Shown: positions 1 through 10,655 of the stretch, in pieces
Layout: each line of letters starts with the position of its first letter
How positions within the stretch are numbered: the first letter of the stretch is position 1
Assembly (NCBI GenBank): GCA_024636475.1
Contig: JAGXHA010000094.1
Coordinates: 1-38,645, forward strand
Direction of reading: 5' to 3'
From: Roseobacter sp.
Lineage (GTDB): Bacteria; Pseudomonadota; Alphaproteobacteria; Rhodobacterales; Rhodobacteraceae
DNA: 38,645 nt
The notes under the pieces: model-generated
The model's database searches: none
Seen by the model: the letters and a program-made list of their open reading frames with translations, nothing else
Told to the model about the DNA's origin: nothing
Position numbers and translations under genes: made by a program

Positions 1-123
1 CGTGGGGCTGCATATTTAAAGGCAAATGGGGTCGATACTTCTGATCCACAAAGCTATTGTACGCTTGGCCGTGCAGAAATCCAAAAATCGAGCCGGATCG
101 GTTCGTTACTGAGAGCGAAATAA
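1..123 (+). CDS. 3' end of an accessory ORF of the nuo operon (possibly DUF5333)
   Basis: An open frame runs from the first base to a TAA at 121-123, giving the last 40 residues of a protein whose start lies outside the window. The visible end is soluble and contains one cysteine ([16 protein letters not shown]) and a short basic tail. The stop is only 4 bases before nuoG, so the gene belongs to the complex I operon. Rhodobacterales commonly carry small uncharacterised genes between nuoF and nuoG, and the ending resembles what I remember of the DUF5333 family; that assignment is an inference from position and a short tail only. No function can be given. Confidence 0.55.
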   Translation, partial: RGAAYLKANGVDTSDPQSYCTLGRAEIQKSSRIGSLLRAK

Positions 124-127
124 GCAT

Positions 128-2143
128 ATGAGCGACACACGAAAGATCATCATCGATGGCAAGGAAGTCGAAGTCCAAGGGGCGATGACGCTCATTCAGG
201 CTTGCGAGGAAGCAGGCGTGGAAATTCCACGTTTCTGTTATCACGAACGGCTGTCGATTGCTGGGAACTGTCGTATGTGTCTTGTCGAAGTCGTGGGCGG
301 CCCGCCAAAACCTGCGGCAAGCTGCGCGATGCAGGTCAAAGATTTGCGCCCTGGTCCTGATGGCCAGCCGCCTGTGGTGAAAACCAACTCGCCTATGGTG
401 AAAAAGGCGCGCGAAGGCGTGATGGAATTCTTGTTGATCAACCACCCGCTGGATTGCCCGATCTGCGATCAGGGCGGCGAATGTGACCTGCAAGATCAGG
501 CGATGGCCTATGGTGTCGACTTCAGCCGTTACCGTGAACCCAAGCGCGCGACAGAAGATCTTGATCTGGGGCCGCTTGTCGAAACCCACATGACACGCTG
601 CATTTCCTGCACCCGTTGCGTGCGCTTTACCACCGAAGTTGCGGGCATTCACCAGATGGGCCAGACGGGCCGGGGTGAAGACGCTGAAATTACAGCATAT
701 CTGGGCCAGACGCTCGATTCGAACTTGCAGGGCAACATCATTGATTTGTGTCCCGTCGGTGCGCTGGTGTCGAAGCCTTACGCCTTTACGGCCCGCCCTT
801 GGGAGTTGTCCAAGACCGAATCCATCGATGTGATGGACGCGCTAGGCTCCAACATCCGTGTGGATACCAAGGGGCGCGAAGTCATGCGTTTCTTGCCACG
901 CAACCATGATGGCGTGAACGAGGAATGGATTTCCGACAAGACCCGTTTCGTCTGGGACGGCCTGCGCCGCCAACGTCTGGACACACCTTACATTCGTGAG
1001 AACGGCAAGCTGCGCAAAGCCGAGTGGCCCGAAGCACTGGCCGCTGCTGCCACGGCGATGAAGGGCAAGAAAGTCGCAGGTCTTATCGGTGATCTGGTGT
1101 CGGTTGAAGCAGCCTATGCGCTGAAACAGTTGATCACAGGGCAGGGCGGTGCCGTCGAATGCCGCACTGATGGTGCCAAGTTGCCAGCGGGCAACCGCTC
1201 TGGTTATGTTGGTACGGCGCGGGTCGATGACATTGATCATGCCCAATCGATCATGCTGATCGGCACGAACCCTGCGATCGAGGCACCGGTTTTGAACGCC
1301 CGAATCCGCAAGGCATGGGCCCGCGGAGCAGACATCGCTCACGTTGGCCCGGCGGCGGATCTGACATATGATCATGCGCATCTGGGCGATGGCCCGTCAG
1401 TTCTGACGGATTTACTTAAGCGCGATCATTCGGATGTTGCCGATAAGCCGTCGTTGGTGATTGTCGGAATGGGCGCATTGGCGCGCGAAGACGGTGCAGC
1501 CGTACTTGCCGCAGCAATGGCGCTGGCCGAGGCGACAAAATCCGGCTTTATGGTGTTGCACACAGCGGCGTCGCGGGTTGGTGCCATGGATTTGAATGCC
1601 GTGGCCGAGGGCGGTATCTCCGAGATCGTCGCGGCTGATGTCGTCTATAATATGGGGGCGGACGAGGGTGATATTCCTGCCGGGCCTTTCGTGATCTATC
1701 AAGGCTCGCATGGGGATCGCGGCGCGCACCGCGCTGATATCATCTTGCCCGGTGCCGTCTATACCGAAGAAGCAGGTCTGTTCGTGAACACCGAAGGGCG
1801 CCCTCAATTGGCTGCCCGCGCCAGCTTTGCCCCCGGTCAAGCCAAGGAAAACTGGGCTATCCTGCGGGCGTTGAGTGCGGAATTGGGCGCGACCTTGCCG
1901 TTCGATTCACTGGGAGCGCTGCGCAAGGCCTTGGTTGCGGAGGTTCCGCATTTGGCTGATGTCGATCAGGTAGCCGAGAATGAATGGCAACCATTGGCGC
2001 AGGCCAAGATGGGTGATGCGGCCTTCCAGACTGCAATCTCGGATTTCTATCTGACCAATCCGATTGCACGGGCCAGCCAGTTGATGGCAGAGCTTTCCGC
2101 GAACGCCAAAGCCCGCCGCGAAAAACCACTGGCGGCAGAGTGA
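128..2143 (+). CDS. nuoG: NADH-quinone oxidoreductase subunit G (NuoG)
   Basis: Iron-sulfur subunit of the peripheral arm of complex I; it passes electrons from NADH/FMN towards quinone at the cytoplasmic face of the inner membrane. Visible in order: a [2Fe-2S] ferredoxin domain with Cys37, Cys48, Cys51 and Cys66; the His-type [4Fe-4S] site with His106, Cys110, Cys113 and Cys119 ([14 protein letters not shown]); a second [4Fe-4S] set with Cys158, Cys161, Cys164 and Cys208; then a molybdopterin-oxidoreductase-like domain that is structural in this family. The extra N7 cysteine set of E. coli-type NuoG is absent, as usual for alphaproteobacterial and mitochondrial forms. The 671-residue length is normal. 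ATG at 128 lies 4 bases after the upstream stop. The stop overlaps the next start (GTGA), so the two are probably coupled. Confidence 0.97.
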   Translation: MSDTRKIIIDGKEVEVQGAMTLIQACEEAGVEIPRFCYHERLSIAGNCRMCLVEVVGGPPKPAASCAMQVKDLRPGPDGQPPVVKTNSPMVKKAREGVMEFLLINHPLDCPICDQGGECDLQDQAMAYGVDFSRYREPKRATEDLDLGPLVETHMTRCISCTRCVRFTTEVAGIHQMGQTGRGEDAEITAYLGQTLDSNLQGNIIDLCPVGALVSKPYAFTARPWELSKTESIDVMDALGSNIRVDTKGREVMRFLPRNHDGVNEEWISDKTRFVWDGLRRQRLDTPYIRENGKLRKAEWPEALAAAATAMKGKKVAGLIGDLVSVEAAYALKQLITGQGGAVECRTDGAKLPAGNRSGYVGTARVDDIDHAQSIMLIGTNPAIEAPVLNARIRKAWARGADIAHVGPAADLTYDHAHLGDGPSVLTDLLKRDHSDVADKPSLVIVGMGALAREDGAAVLAAAMALAEATKSGFMVLHTAASRVGAMDLNAVAEGGISEIVAADVVYNMGADEGDIPAGPFVIYQGSHGDRGAHRADIILPGAVYTEEAGLFVNTEGRPQLAARASFAPGQAKENWAILRALSAELGATLPFDSLGALRKALVAEVPHLADVDQVAENEWQPLAQAKMGDAAFQTAISDFYLTNPIARASQLMAELSANAKARREKPLAAE

Positions 2144-2526
2144 GGGTTTTGGGGATGATGATGCTTCCTGTGATCATGGCGGGCTGCGAAGCGCGGGCCC
2201 CCATGGCAGAGGACTTCATTCCCGAATACCAAGGTGTTCAGACGACTTTGCTGGACGGTGATCTTGTGCAGTTCAACGTCGCGATGACCAAGGCGCGGTC
2301 GGTCGGCAATGTCGCAGATTACGCAGAATGTGCTGCAGCGCAGTATACTTTGATCAGAGGCTTTGGATTTGCCCGACACGTGCGCACAAATGTTGAGATC
2401 GTGGGTGGTGTCTGGCAAGCAGATGCTGTTTACACAATCTCGCCAAGCCTGCCACGTGGCTTGAAGACAATTGATGCCGAAGTGACCGTGCAAAACTGCA
2501 TGGAACGCGGTATACCGACGGTGTGA
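2140..2526 (+). CDS. Small putative lipoprotein encoded inside the nuo operon
   Basis: A 128-residue protein of unknown function lying between nuoG and nuoH. A GTG start overlaps the nuoG TGA; an ATG at 2155 is an alternative. The N-terminus is a short hydrophobic stretch ([12 protein letters not shown]) ending in a lipobox-like M-A-G-C, so Cys16 could be lipidated and the rest periplasmic. The -3 residue is Met rather than Leu, so the signal is not perfect. Two further cysteines, in AECAA and near the C-terminus (QNCMER), could form a disulfide. It resembles no complex I core subunit. Its position suggests co-expression with complex I, but a role in assembly is only a guess. Confidence 0.75.
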   Translation: MRVLGMMMLPVIMAGCEARAPMAEDFIPEYQGVQTTLLDGDLVQFNVAMTKARSVGNVADYAECAAAQYTLIRGFGFARHVRTNVEIVGGVWQADAVYTISPSLPRGLKTIDAEVTVQNCMERGIPTV

Positions 2527-2532
2527 GGACCT

Positions 2533-3573
2533 ATGGCTGACTTCTTTTTCAACACCACGCTGGGCGCGATACTGCTGATCATTGGCCAGATTTTCCTGAT
2601 CGTGATCCCCTTGCTGCTGGCTTTGGCGTTTTTGATGTATGCGGACCGCAAGATCTGGGCGAGTGTTCAGTTGCGGCGGGGGCCGAACGTCGTTGGCGTT
2701 TATGGCCTGCTTCAGTCTTTCGCGGATTTCGGCAAATATATTGTCAAAGAGATCGTCGTGCCTGCTGGTGCGGACCGTCCGGTATTCTTTATGGCCCCGA
2801 TGGTCAGCCTTGTGATGGCTCTGGTGGCTTGGGCGGTGATTCCGTTCAACGATGGATGGGTTTTATCGGACATCAACGTCGCGATCCTGTTTGTCTTCGC
2901 GGTTTCTTCGCTTGAAGTATACGGCGTGATCATGGGTGGCTGGGCCTCAAACTCGAAATATCCGTTCCTTGGCAGCTTGCGGTCGGCAGCGCAGATGATC
3001 TCCTATGAGGTTTCTATCGGCTTGATCATCATCGGTGTGATCATCTCGACCGGATCAATGAATTTCAGCGGTATCGTGGCAGCGCAAGATAGCAATTACG
3101 GGCTGCTCAGCTGGTACTGGCTACCGCATTTCCCGATGTTGATCTTGTTCTTTATCAGTGCCTTGGCAGAAACAAACCGGCCACCCTTTGACCTTCCCGA
3201 AGCGGAATCAGAGCTGGTTGCCGGATATCAGGTTGAATATTCCTCCACGCCCTTCTTGCTGTTCATGATCGGTGAACTGGTGGCGGTCGTGCTGATGTGC
3301 GCATTGATCTCGTTGATGTTCTTTGGCGGTTGGCTGTCACCCATTCCGGGCTTGCCAGACGGCATCTTCTGGATGATCGCTAAAATGGGCCTGGTGTTCT
3401 TCTTCTTCTCGTTGATCAAGGCGATCACACCGCGCTATCGCTATGACCAGTTGATGCGTTTGGGCTGGAAGGTCTTCCTCCCGTTCTCGTTGTTCTGGGT
3501 GGTGTTTGTGGCCTTCGCGGCGAAATTTGAATGGTTTTGGGGCATCTACGCCCGCTACACGGTAGGAGGCTGA
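2533..3573 (+). CDS. nuoH: NADH-quinone oxidoreductase subunit H (NuoH)
   Basis: Membrane subunit of complex I that links the peripheral arm to the proton-pumping arm and forms much of the quinone-entry chamber. The 346-residue sequence is strongly hydrophobic, with about eight membrane segments. The family's conserved cytoplasmic motifs are present: RRGPNVVG near residue 53, [11 protein letters not shown], and the acidic loop [17 protein letters not shown] at about residues 213-229 next to the quinone site. Length is typical. It starts 7 bases after the lipoprotein gene and ends 2 bases before nuoI, so it is in the same transcript. Confidence 0.97.
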   Translation: MADFFFNTTLGAILLIIGQIFLIVIPLLLALAFLMYADRKIWASVQLRRGPNVVGVYGLLQSFADFGKYIVKEIVVPAGADRPVFFMAPMVSLVMALVAWAVIPFNDGWVLSDINVAILFVFAVSSLEVYGVIMGGWASNSKYPFLGSLRSAAQMISYEVSIGLIIIGVIISTGSMNFSGIVAAQDSNYGLLSWYWLPHFPMLILFFISALAETNRPPFDLPEAESELVAGYQVEYSSTPFLLFMIGELVAVVLMCALISLMFFGGWLSPIPGLPDGIFWMIAKMGLVFFFFSLIKAITPRYRYDQLMRLGWKVFLPFSLFWVVFVAFAAKFEWFWGIYARYTVGG

Positions 3574-3574
3574 T

Positions 3575-4063
3575 ATGACAGACTATACCCGCCACGCTAA
3601 ATACTTCCTTTTGCAGGATTTTTATCAAGGCATGAAGCTGGGCATCAAATACATGTTCAAGCCGAAGGCGACGATTAACTACCCGCATGAAAAAGGGCCT
3701 TTGTCGCCGCGGTTTCGTGGCGAACACGCGCTGCGCCGCTATGCCAATGGCGAGGAACGCTGCATTGCCTGCAAATTATGCGAGGCGGTCTGTCCGGCGC
3801 AAGCCATCACCATTGATGCGGAACCACGCGATGACGGCAGCCGCCGCACCACGCGCTATGACATCGACATGACCAAGTGCATTTACTGCGGTTTCTGTCA
3901 GGAAGCCTGCCCTGTAGATGCAATCGTAGAAGGCCCGAATTTCGAGTTTTCGACCGAAACCCGTGAAGAGTTGTACTATGACAAGACCAAACTTCTGGAG
4001 AACGGGGATCGCTGGGAAGCCGAAATTGCCCGAAACCTAGAGATGGATGCGCCCTACAGATGA
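3575..4063 (+). CDS. nuoI: NADH-quinone oxidoreductase subunit I (NuoI)
   Basis: Peripheral-arm subunit carrying clusters N6a and N6b on the path towards the terminal cluster and quinone. Two ferredoxin-type motifs are complete: Cys63-x2-Cys66-x2-Cys69-x3-Cys73 and Cys102-x2-Cys105-x2-Cys108-x3-Cys112. The N-terminal part contains an amphipathic stretch ([18 protein letters not shown]) that lies along the membrane in this family. The 162-residue length matches alphaproteobacterial and mitochondrial (TYKY) homologues. An AGGAGG ribosome site directly precedes the ATG at 3575 and overlaps the end of nuoH. The TGA overlaps the next start (ATGA). Confidence 0.97.
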   Translation: MTDYTRHAKYFLLQDFYQGMKLGIKYMFKPKATINYPHEKGPLSPRFRGEHALRRYANGEERCIACKLCEAVCPAQAITIDAEPRDDGSRRTTRYDIDMTKCIYCGFCQEACPVDAIVEGPNFEFSTETREELYYDKTKLLENGDRWEAEIARNLEMDAPYR

Positions 4064-4461
4064 CCGATACTCCGAACCCTTTCGAAGAGATGATGCGCAA
4101 AATGCAGGAGATGGCCAAGGCCATGCCTGGCGCTGACGCGTTTTCGCCCAAAGGGTTCGAAGCGATGATGGGCAAGATGCCCAAAGACATGATGGAAACG
4201 ATGTTTGGCAGCACGATGAACCCGAACGGGTTGGATGCCAAAACGCGGCTTTTGCTCACGATTGCAGGCTTGACCATGCAGGGGGCGCAAAACGATATGG
4301 CGCTTAGACAGGCTGTGATCCACGCGGTGGAAGCGGGCGCGCACAAGCAGCAAGTGATTGAGACAATCGGGCAGATGGCGGTTTTTGCCGGCATCCCCGC
4401 CATGGCCCGCGCGATGGAAATTGCGCAAGGCGTGTTGGATGACAAGGAAGGTGACGCATGA
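4060..4461 (+). CDS. Carboxymuconolactone decarboxylase-like protein without cysteines, inside the nuo operon
   Basis: A 133-residue protein. Residues 55-125 look like the helical CMD/AhpD fold ([14 protein letters not shown], then a second helix pair ending in [14 protein letters not shown]). The N-terminal 50 residues are methionine-rich ([12 protein letters not shown] and similar). There is no cysteine anywhere, so the CxxC of AhpD-type peroxidase partners is missing and redox chemistry of that kind is excluded. The start overlaps the nuoI stop and the stop overlaps the nuoJ start (ATGA both times), implying translational coupling with complex I subunits. CMD family membership is fairly clear; the reaction and any link to complex I are unknown. 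Confidence 0.85.
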   Translation: MTDTPNPFEEMMRKMQEMAKAMPGADAFSPKGFEAMMGKMPKDMMETMFGSTMNPNGLDAKTRLLLTIAGLTMQGAQNDMALRQAVIHAVEAGAHKQQVIETIGQMAVFAGIPAMARAMEIAQGVLDDKEGDA

Positions 4462-5063
4462 GCGTTTTCGCATTTTACCTCTTCGCGATCAGTGTGATTA
4501 CAGGCGGGCTTTTCACCGTGATCAGCCGCAATCCGGTGCATTCGGTGCTTTGGCTCATACTGTCGTTCTTAAGTGCGGCGGGTCTTTTCGTGATGTTGAA
4601 TGCTGAATTCGTCGCAATGCTGCTGATCATTGTTTATGTCGGCGCGGTTGCGGTTCTTTTCCTTTTCGTCGTGATGATGCTGGACGTGGATTTTGCCGAG
4701 TTGAAGGCCGAAATGGCGAAATATATGCCACTGGGGCTGTTGATCGTGCTGATTGTCCTGATGCAGTTCGTCATGGCCTATGGCGCATGGGATGCCAGTG
4801 CTGCTGCCGACGGCCTGCGGTCGCAAGTGGTCACGGACGAGGTGCAGAATACGGCGGCTTTGGGTCTGATCCTGTATGATGAATACTTTTTATTGTTCCA
4901 GTTGTCAGGGCTGATCCTGCTTGTCGCGATGATTGGTGCGATTGTGTTGACCTTGCGCCATCGCGGTGACGTCAAGCGTCAGGATGTCGTCGCGCAGATG
5001 ATGCGTGATCCGAAACTGGCGATGAAGCTAAACGATGTGAAACCGGGGCAGGGCCTTCAGTAA
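4458..5063 (+). CDS. nuoJ: NADH-quinone oxidoreductase subunit J (NuoJ)
   Basis: Small membrane subunit of complex I (ND6 homologue) next to NuoH and NuoK; its third helix carries a pi-bulge involved in coupling. The 201 residues contain five hydrophobic segments. The family motif is seen in the second and third ([33 protein letters not shown]). Methionines and acidic residues follow ([11 protein letters not shown]), then a hydrophilic region and two more helices, with a charged C-terminal tail. The start overlaps the preceding CMD-like gene. It is followed by 150 bases without a convincing gene before nuoK, the largest gap inside this operon. Confidence 0.96.
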   Translation: MSVFAFYLFAISVITGGLFTVISRNPVHSVLWLILSFLSAAGLFVMLNAEFVAMLLIIVYVGAVAVLFLFVVMMLDVDFAELKAEMAKYMPLGLLIVLIVLMQFVMAYGAWDASAAADGLRSQVVTDEVQNTAALGLILYDEYFLLFQLSGLILLVAMIGAIVLTLRHRGDVKRQDVVAQMMRDPKLAMKLNDVKPGQGLQ

Positions 5064-5213
5064 CGGCTCCTGTGCTCGCGATAAATCAAGACGGCCGACT
5101 GCGCAGGTGAAGTGTTCATCAAGAACAATGTGCAGAGGTATGCGATGCGGGTGGCAACCCGGATCACCAAGGACTGAAGAACGCCCGGCAAGGGCAAAAA
5201 ACCGAGGGACGAC

Positions 5214-5519
5214 ATGATCGGAATTGAACATTACCTGACAGTAGCGGCGACGCTTTTTGTCATTGGCATTTTCGGGCTATTCCTGAACCGCAAGAACATC
5301 ATCATCATGTTGATGTCGGTGGAGTTGATGCTCTTGGCGGTGAATATCAATTTCGTAGCGTTCTCGCATTTCTTGGGCGATCTGGTGGGTCAAGTGTTCA
5401 CCTTATTCGTTCTTACGGTTGCGGCTGCAGAGGCTGCGATTGGTCTGGCCATTCTGGTCTGCTTCAACAGAAATCGTGGTTCGATTGCTGTTGAAGATGT
5501 CAATGTGATGAAGGGCTAA
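5214..5519 (+). CDS. nuoK: NADH-quinone oxidoreductase subunit K (NuoK)
   Basis: The 101-residue ND4L homologue, a three-helix membrane subunit of complex I. The conserved glutamate of helix 2 is in [17 protein letters not shown] and the second one lies in helix 3 ([13 protein letters not shown]); both are needed for proton translocation in studied homologues. Length is exactly that of the family. A GAGGGAC ribosome site lies 4 bases before the ATG at 5214. The preceding 150 bases contain only a weak hairpin (CGGGT-GGCA-ACCCG at 5148-5161) and an unconvincing 21-codon frame. Confidence 0.97.
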   Translation: MIGIEHYLTVAATLFVIGIFGLFLNRKNIIIMLMSVELMLLAVNINFVAFSHFLGDLVGQVFTLFVLTVAAAEAAIGLAILVCFNRNRGSIAVEDVNVMKG

Positions 5520-5523
5520 GATC

Positions 5524-7626
5524 ATGGAAAGCATCATTCTTTTCGCGCCACTTGTGGGCGCATTGATCTGCGGTTTCGGTTGGAAGATTATCGGTGAAAA
5601 GCCTGCACAATGGGTTGCGACGGGATTGCTGTTTCTATCGGCGCTGCTGAGCTGGATCGTATTTTTCACCTTCGATGGCGTGACTGAGCAAATTCCGCTG
5701 ATGCGGTGGATTGAATCCGGGTCCTTGTCGACGGATTGGGCGATCCGCATGGACCGCTTGACCGCGATCATGCTGATCGTGATCACGACCGTGTCTAGTC
5801 TCGTACATCTGTATTCATTTGGCTACATGGCCCACGATGATAACTTCAAAGAGTCCGAGTCGTATCGCGCCCGGTTCTTTGCCTATCTGTCGTTCTTTAC
5901 CTTTGCGATGCTGATGCTGGTGACGGCAAATAACCTGATCCAGATGTTCTTTGGTTGGGAAGGGGTTGGCGTCGCCTCGTACCTGCTGATCGGCTTCTAC
6001 TACAAAAAGCCGTCGGCCAATGCCGCTGCAATCAAGGCGTTTGTGGTGAACCGTGTGGGTGACTTTGGCTTTGCCCTTGGTATCTTTGGACTTTTCTATC
6101 TCACAGACAGCGTCCGTTTTGATGACATCTTTGCCGCAGCCCCTGAATTGGCCCAGACGACAGTGCATTTCTTGTGGGCTGACTGGAACGCGGCCAATCT
6201 TATTGCGTTCCTGCTTTTTGTCGGCGCGATGGGTAAATCCGCGCAATTGTTCCTGCACACCTGGCTGCCCGACGCGATGGAAGGGCCGACGCCTGTGTCT
6301 GCCCTGATCCACGCCGCTACCATGGTGACCGCCGGGGTCTTTCTGGTCTGCCGCATGTCGCCGCTGATGGAATTCGCACCCGAGGCGATGACCTTTGTAA
6401 CCGTGATCGGTGCGACAACCGCTTTCGTTGCGGCGACCATCGGGTTGGTTCAGACCGATATCAAACGGGTCATTGCCTATTCGACCATGTCCCAGCTGGG
6501 TTATATGTTTGTTGCAGCGGGGGTTGGCATGTATTCGGCGGCGATGTTCCACCTTCTGACCCACGCGTTTTTCAAAGCGCTGTTGTTTTTGGGGGCTGGG
6601 TCGGTGATTCACGGGATGCACCACGAGCAGGACATGAAAAATTACGGTGGATTGCGCAAGAAAATCCCCTACACGTTCTGGGCCATGATGATTGGCACGC
6701 TTGCCATTACGGGCGTCGGTATCCCGCTTACTCATATCGGTTTTGCCGGGTTCCTGTCTAAAGACGCCATCATCGAGAGCGCTTATGGGGCGGGGTCGAT
6801 GTATGGTTTCTGGTTGTTGGTTGTTGCCGCTGCGATGACCAGTTTTTACAGCTGGCGCTTGATGTTCCTGACGTTCTTTGGAACGGCGCGCGGCAACAAG
6901 CATACCCATGAACACGCCCATGAAAGCCCGATGGTGATGCTGGTCCCGCTGGGTGTTCTCAGCCTTGGTGCGGTTTTTTCCGGCATGGTTTTCTACAACG
7001 GTTTCTTTGGAAAAGCTGAGTATGTCGGCAAGTTTTATGGCATCCCGATGACCGAGATGGCCGCTGCCGATGATACCAAAGTCGAAGGTGCCGAAGAGGG
7101 TCAAAGCACCACGGTCGCGGACGCAGCACATGACGGCGAGACGCATTACGGCCCCAGCTTTGCTGGCAACCCTGGTGATGGTGCGCTGTATTTCGCGCCT
7201 GACAACACGGTCCTTGAGGACGCGCATGCGGTCCACTGGTTGGTCAAAGTCAGCCCGTTCATCGCGATGTTGTCAGGTCTGGTGATGGCGCTGTGGTTTT
7301 ACATCTGGAACCCTAGTTTGCCGCGTCGCCTTGCCGCCAACCAGAGACCTTTGTATCTGTTCTTGCTGAATAAATGGTATTTTGACGAGCTCTATAACGT
7401 GATCTTCGTCAAACCAGCTTCGGCGATAGGACGGTTCTTTTGGAAGCGCGGCGACGGCAATGTGATTGATGGTTCACTGAACGGGATCGCCATGGGCATT
7501 ATTCCGTTCCTCACCCGTCTCGCGGGTCGGGCACAGTCCGGTTATATCTTTACTTATGCCTTCGCCATGGTGATCGGCATCGCAGTCCTTGTGACCTGGA
7601 TGACGATGAGCGGGGGGGCGAAATAA
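5524..7626 (+). CDS. nuoL: NADH-quinone oxidoreductase subunit L (NuoL)
   Basis: Distal antiporter-like proton-pumping subunit of complex I, carrying the long lateral helix. The 700 residues show the proton-conducting signature ([52 protein letters not shown]) with the key Glu and Lys residues, followed by the C-terminal helices. Around residue 458 is a His-rich cytoplasmic stretch (KHTHEHAHE). Residues of about 512-560 form an acidic hydrophilic loop that is long but common in this group. The 3' end overlaps nuoM by one base (TAATG). A long open frame on the opposite strand is a coding shadow. Confidence 0.97.
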   Translation: MESIILFAPLVGALICGFGWKIIGEKPAQWVATGLLFLSALLSWIVFFTFDGVTEQIPLMRWIESGSLSTDWAIRMDRLTAIMLIVITTVSSLVHLYSFGYMAHDDNFKESESYRARFFAYLSFFTFAMLMLVTANNLIQMFFGWEGVGVASYLLIGFYYKKPSANAAAIKAFVVNRVGDFGFALGIFGLFYLTDSVRFDDIFAAAPELAQTTVHFLWADWNAANLIAFLLFVGAMGKSAQLFLHTWLPDAMEGPTPVSALIHAATMVTAGVFLVCRMSPLMEFAPEAMTFVTVIGATTAFVAATIGLVQTDIKRVIAYSTMSQLGYMFVAAGVGMYSAAMFHLLTHAFFKALLFLGAGSVIHGMHHEQDMKNYGGLRKKIPYTFWAMMIGTLAITGVGIPLTHIGFAGFLSKDAIIESAYGAGSMYGFWLLVVAAAMTSFYSWRLMFLTFFGTARGNKHTHEHAHESPMVMLVPLGVLSLGAVFSGMVFYNGFFGKAEYVGKFYGIPMTEMAAADDTKVEGAEEGQSTTVADAAHDGETHYGPSFAGNPGDGALYFAPDNTVLEDAHAVHWLVKVSPFIAMLSGLVMALWFYIWNPSLPRRLAANQRPLYLFLLNKWYFDELYNVIFVKPASAIGRFFWKRGDGNVIDGSLNGIAMGIIPFLTRLAGRAQSGYIFTYAFAMVIGIAVLVTWMTMSGGAK

Positions 7627-9182
7627 TGGATCATCACTTGCTTTCCATCATTACATTCATGCCAAGCTTTGCAGCGCTGATCTTGGCGGTCTTTCTGCGT
7701 GGCGATGACGAGGCCGCAGCGCGCAATGCCAAATGGCTGGCGTTGATCACGACGTCTGTTACCTTCCTGATCTCGCTGTTTATCCTTTTTGACTTTGATC
7801 CATCCAACACCGGGTTTCAGTTCGTGGACGAGGCGACCTGGATTTTGGGCCTGAAATACCGGATGGGTGTCGATGGGATCTCGATCCTGTTTGTGATGCT
7901 GACCACCTTCATGATGCCGCTGGTGATTGCCGCCAGCTGGAATGTGACCACGCGGGTCAAGGAATACATGATCGCCTTCTTGCTGCTGGAAACGCTGATG
8001 CTCGGCGTGTTCATGGCGCTCGACATGGTGCTCTTCTATCTCTTCTTCGAGGCCGGACTGATCCCGATGTTCCTGATCATCGGGATCTGGGGCGGGGCGA
8101 ACCGGATTTACGCCAGCTTCAAGTTCTTCCTTTATACCTTCCTTGGCTCGGTTCTGATGCTGGTGGCCATGGTCGCGATGTACGCGGATGCGGGCACGAC
8201 TTGTATCGGTGGTTGCGAGGTCAGCCTGCTGACCCACATCTTCGCGTCCGAGACGTTCTCGATCGCTGGGATCACGGTCGTTGGCGGTTTGCAGACGATG
8301 CTTTTCCTCGCCTTCTTTGCCAGCTTCGCTGTGAAAATGCCAATGTGGCCTGTCCACACGTGGTTGCCTGATGCGCACGTGCAGGCCCCCACAGCGGGTT
8401 CTGTGGTGCTGGCGGCAATCCTGCTGAAGATGGGTGGCTATGGTTTCTTGCGGTTTTCGCTGCCGATGTTTCCCGTCGGGTCCGATGTCGTTGCACCCTT
8501 GGTGCTTTGGATGTCTGCGATTGCGATTGTGTATACGTCGCTTGTTGCCCTTGTTCAGGAAGACATGAAAAAGCTGATCGCCTATTCATCCGTTGCCCAT
8601 ATGGGTTTCGTGACGATGGGTATCTTTACCTTCAATCAGCAAGGTCTTGACGGCGCTATCTTTCAGATGATCAGCCACGGCTTTATCTCTGCTGCGCTGT
8701 TTTTGTGTGTCGGCGTGATCTATGACCGGATGCACACCCGCGAGATTGACGCCTACGGCGGTCTGGTAAACCGGATGCCCGCCTATGCGCTGGTGTTCAT
8801 GTTCTTTACCATGGCCAATGTCGGTTTGCCGGGCACGTCCGGGTTCGTCGGTGAATTCCTGACGCTGATGGGGGTTTTCCAAGTCAACACATGGGTAGCG
8901 GCCGTTGCCACCACTGGCGTCATCCTGTCGGCGGCTTATGCGCTGTGGCTGTACCGGCGGGTTGTCATGGGTGATCTGATCAAGGAAAGCCTGCGCACAA
9001 TCACCGACATGTCGTCACGCGAGCGGTGGATATTTGCCCCGCTGGTCGTCATGACCCTTCTTTTGGGTGTGTATCCGGCACTTGTGCTTGATATCATCGG
9101 CCCTTCGGTCGCCGCCCTTGTTGCTAGACATGATACGGCCCTGGAGGCGGCAGGAGCCGCTGTCCAGATGGCCTCAGAATAA
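7626..9182 (+). CDS. nuoM: NADH-quinone oxidoreductase subunit M (NuoM)
   Basis: Second antiporter-like proton-pumping subunit of complex I (ND4 homologue), 518 residues and about 14 membrane segments. Characteristic stretches are [34 protein letters not shown] with the conserved glutamate, [20 protein letters not shown], and the [14 protein letters not shown] motif. The ATG at 7626 shares a base with the nuoL stop codon. The gene is followed by 11 bases and then nuoN. Length is normal. Confidence 0.97.
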   Translation: MDHHLLSIITFMPSFAALILAVFLRGDDEAAARNAKWLALITTSVTFLISLFILFDFDPSNTGFQFVDEATWILGLKYRMGVDGISILFVMLTTFMMPLVIAASWNVTTRVKEYMIAFLLLETLMLGVFMALDMVLFYLFFEAGLIPMFLIIGIWGGANRIYASFKFFLYTFLGSVLMLVAMVAMYADAGTTCIGGCEVSLLTHIFASETFSIAGITVVGGLQTMLFLAFFASFAVKMPMWPVHTWLPDAHVQAPTAGSVVLAAILLKMGGYGFLRFSLPMFPVGSDVVAPLVLWMSAIAIVYTSLVALVQEDMKKLIAYSSVAHMGFVTMGIFTFNQQGLDGAIFQMISHGFISAALFLCVGVIYDRMHTREIDAYGGLVNRMPAYALVFMFFTMANVGLPGTSGFVGEFLTLMGVFQVNTWVAAVATTGVILSAAYALWLYRRVVMGDLIKESLRTITDMSSRERWIFAPLVVMTLLLGVYPALVLDIIGPSVAALVARHDTALEAAGAAVQMASE

Positions 9183-9193
9183 AGGACTGCGCG

Positions 9194-10639
9194 ATGATTT
9201 CCGCTGATCTGAATGTCATCCTGCCCGAAATCGTGCTGTCGCTGTTTGCGATCCTTGCACTTTTGGGAGCGGTTTATACGACAAAAGATGCGATGGGCAG
9301 CCTGTTGGTCTGGCTGACCTCTGGAGTTATGGTGTTCCTGGCGATCTGGATCGGTATGACCGGATCCGGCGAAACGCGCATCGCCTTCAATGGCCTGTTC
9401 ATTGAGGACGGGTTCGCCCGCTTTGCCAAAGTCACGATCCTGCTCAGTGCGGCGGCGGTTTTGATGATGTCTGAAGCCTACATGAAATCGCGCGGCTTGC
9501 TGCGGTTTGAATACCCCGTGCTGGTCGCACTTAGCGTCGTCGGAATGATGGTCATGGTCAGTGCGGGCGATTTGATGTCGCTTTATATGGGGCTTGAGCT
9601 GCAATCCCTCGCGCTTTACGTCATCGCGTCCTTGCGCCGTGACAGTATCAAGTCGACCGAGGCGGGATTGAAGTATTTCGTACTTGGCGCGTTGTCGTCC
9701 GGTTTGCTGCTCTACGGGGCATCGCTGGTTTACGGATATGCCGGGACAACGCAGTTTGCAGGGATCATCACGGTTGCGCAAACGGGCCAAACTTCCGTTG
9801 GTTTGCTGTTTGGTATCGTGTTTCTGATCTCTGGATTGGCATTCAAGGTATCTGCCGTGCCGTTCCACATGTGGACGCCCGATGTCTATGAGGGGGCCCC
9901 CACGCCGATCACAGCGTTTTTCGCCACGGCGCCAAAGGTTGCGGCGATGGCACTGTTCGCCCGTCTGCTGCATGACGCCTTTGGCAATGCGGTTGCTGAC
10001 TGGAGCCAGATTGTCGCGTTGCTTTCTGTGTTGTCGATGTTTCTGGGCGGGATTGCTGCGATTGGCCAGACCAATATCAAACGGCTGATGGCCTATTCCT
10101 CGATTGCGCATATGGGCTATGCCCTGATCGGCCTGGCCGCTGGCACGCAATTGGGTGTCAAGGCGATGCTGGTCTACATGGCAGTATACGTGACGATGAA
10201 CGTTGGTACTTTTGCGTTTATCCTGAGCATGGAAAAAGACGGCAAGCCGGTCACCGATATCTCTGCACTCAACATGTATTCCAAGCGGTCGCCGGGCAAG
10301 GCGCTGGCGATGCTGGTATTGTTGTTCTCGCTGGCCGGTGTGCCGCCGATGCTGGGCTTTTTCGCCAAGTTCGGCGTATGGCAGGCAGGTGTTGACGCGG
10401 GGCTGATCTGGTTGGTGACTGCAAGCGCTGTCGCCTCGGCGATTGGTGCCTATTATTACTTGCGCATCGTCTTCCTGATGTATTTCGGGGCAGAGGGCGA
10501 TGATCGCCTGGATGGTGGCAATAGCGCCCTGCTGACAGGGTTTTTGGTTGCCTCTGCCGTGATCATGGTGGTCGGCATTGCAAACATGTTCGGCGTCGAG
10601 GGTGCTGCAATCGCAGCCGCGGCGACGCTGGTCAACTGA
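9194..10639 (+). CDS. nuoN: NADH-quinone oxidoreductase subunit N (NuoN)
   Basis: Third antiporter-like subunit of complex I (ND2 homologue), 481 residues. It shows the [19 protein letters not shown] segment with its conserved glutamate, [20 protein letters not shown], and [19 protein letters not shown]. It is the last structural gene of the complex I operon here. No terminator is seen after its TGA. Instead the sequence goes directly into birA, whose usable start codons lie within the next 20 bases, so birA, coaX and rnj probably share the nuo transcript at least in part. Confidence 0.97.
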   Translation: MISADLNVILPEIVLSLFAILALLGAVYTTKDAMGSLLVWLTSGVMVFLAIWIGMTGSGETRIAFNGLFIEDGFARFAKVTILLSAAAVLMMSEAYMKSRGLLRFEYPVLVALSVVGMMVMVSAGDLMSLYMGLELQSLALYVIASLRRDSIKSTEAGLKYFVLGALSSGLLLYGASLVYGYAGTTQFAGIITVAQTGQTSVGLLFGIVFLISGLAFKVSAVPFHMWTPDVYEGAPTPITAFFATAPKVAAMALFARLLHDAFGNAVADWSQIVALLSVLSMFLGGIAAIGQTNIKRLMAYSSIAHMGYALIGLAAGTQLGVKAMLVYMAVYVTMNVGTFAFILSMEKDGKPVTDISALNMYSKRSPGKALAMLVLLFSLAGVPPMLGFFAKFGVWQAGVDAGLIWLVTASAVASAIGAYYYLRIVFLMYFGAEGDDRLDGGNSALLTGFLVASAVIMVVGIANMFGVEGAAIAAAATLVN

Positions 10640-10655
10640 TCAGTCGGTGGTGCCG

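Noticed and set aside
5112..5177. 21-codon GTG frame between nuoJ and nuoK
   Set aside because: No ribosome site, no recognisable sequence and too short to support; left only as part of the gap observation.
5815..7236. 473-codon open frame on the minus strand opposite nuoL
   Set aside because: It is entirely antisense to a clear complex I subunit, its translation is rich in Arg, His, Gln and Lys with no domain, and it is explained by the codon bias of the plus-strand gene.
8936..10150. 404-codon open frame on the minus strand opposite nuoM and nuoN
   Set aside because: Same reasons: antisense to conserved genes, low-complexity basic translation, no start signal.
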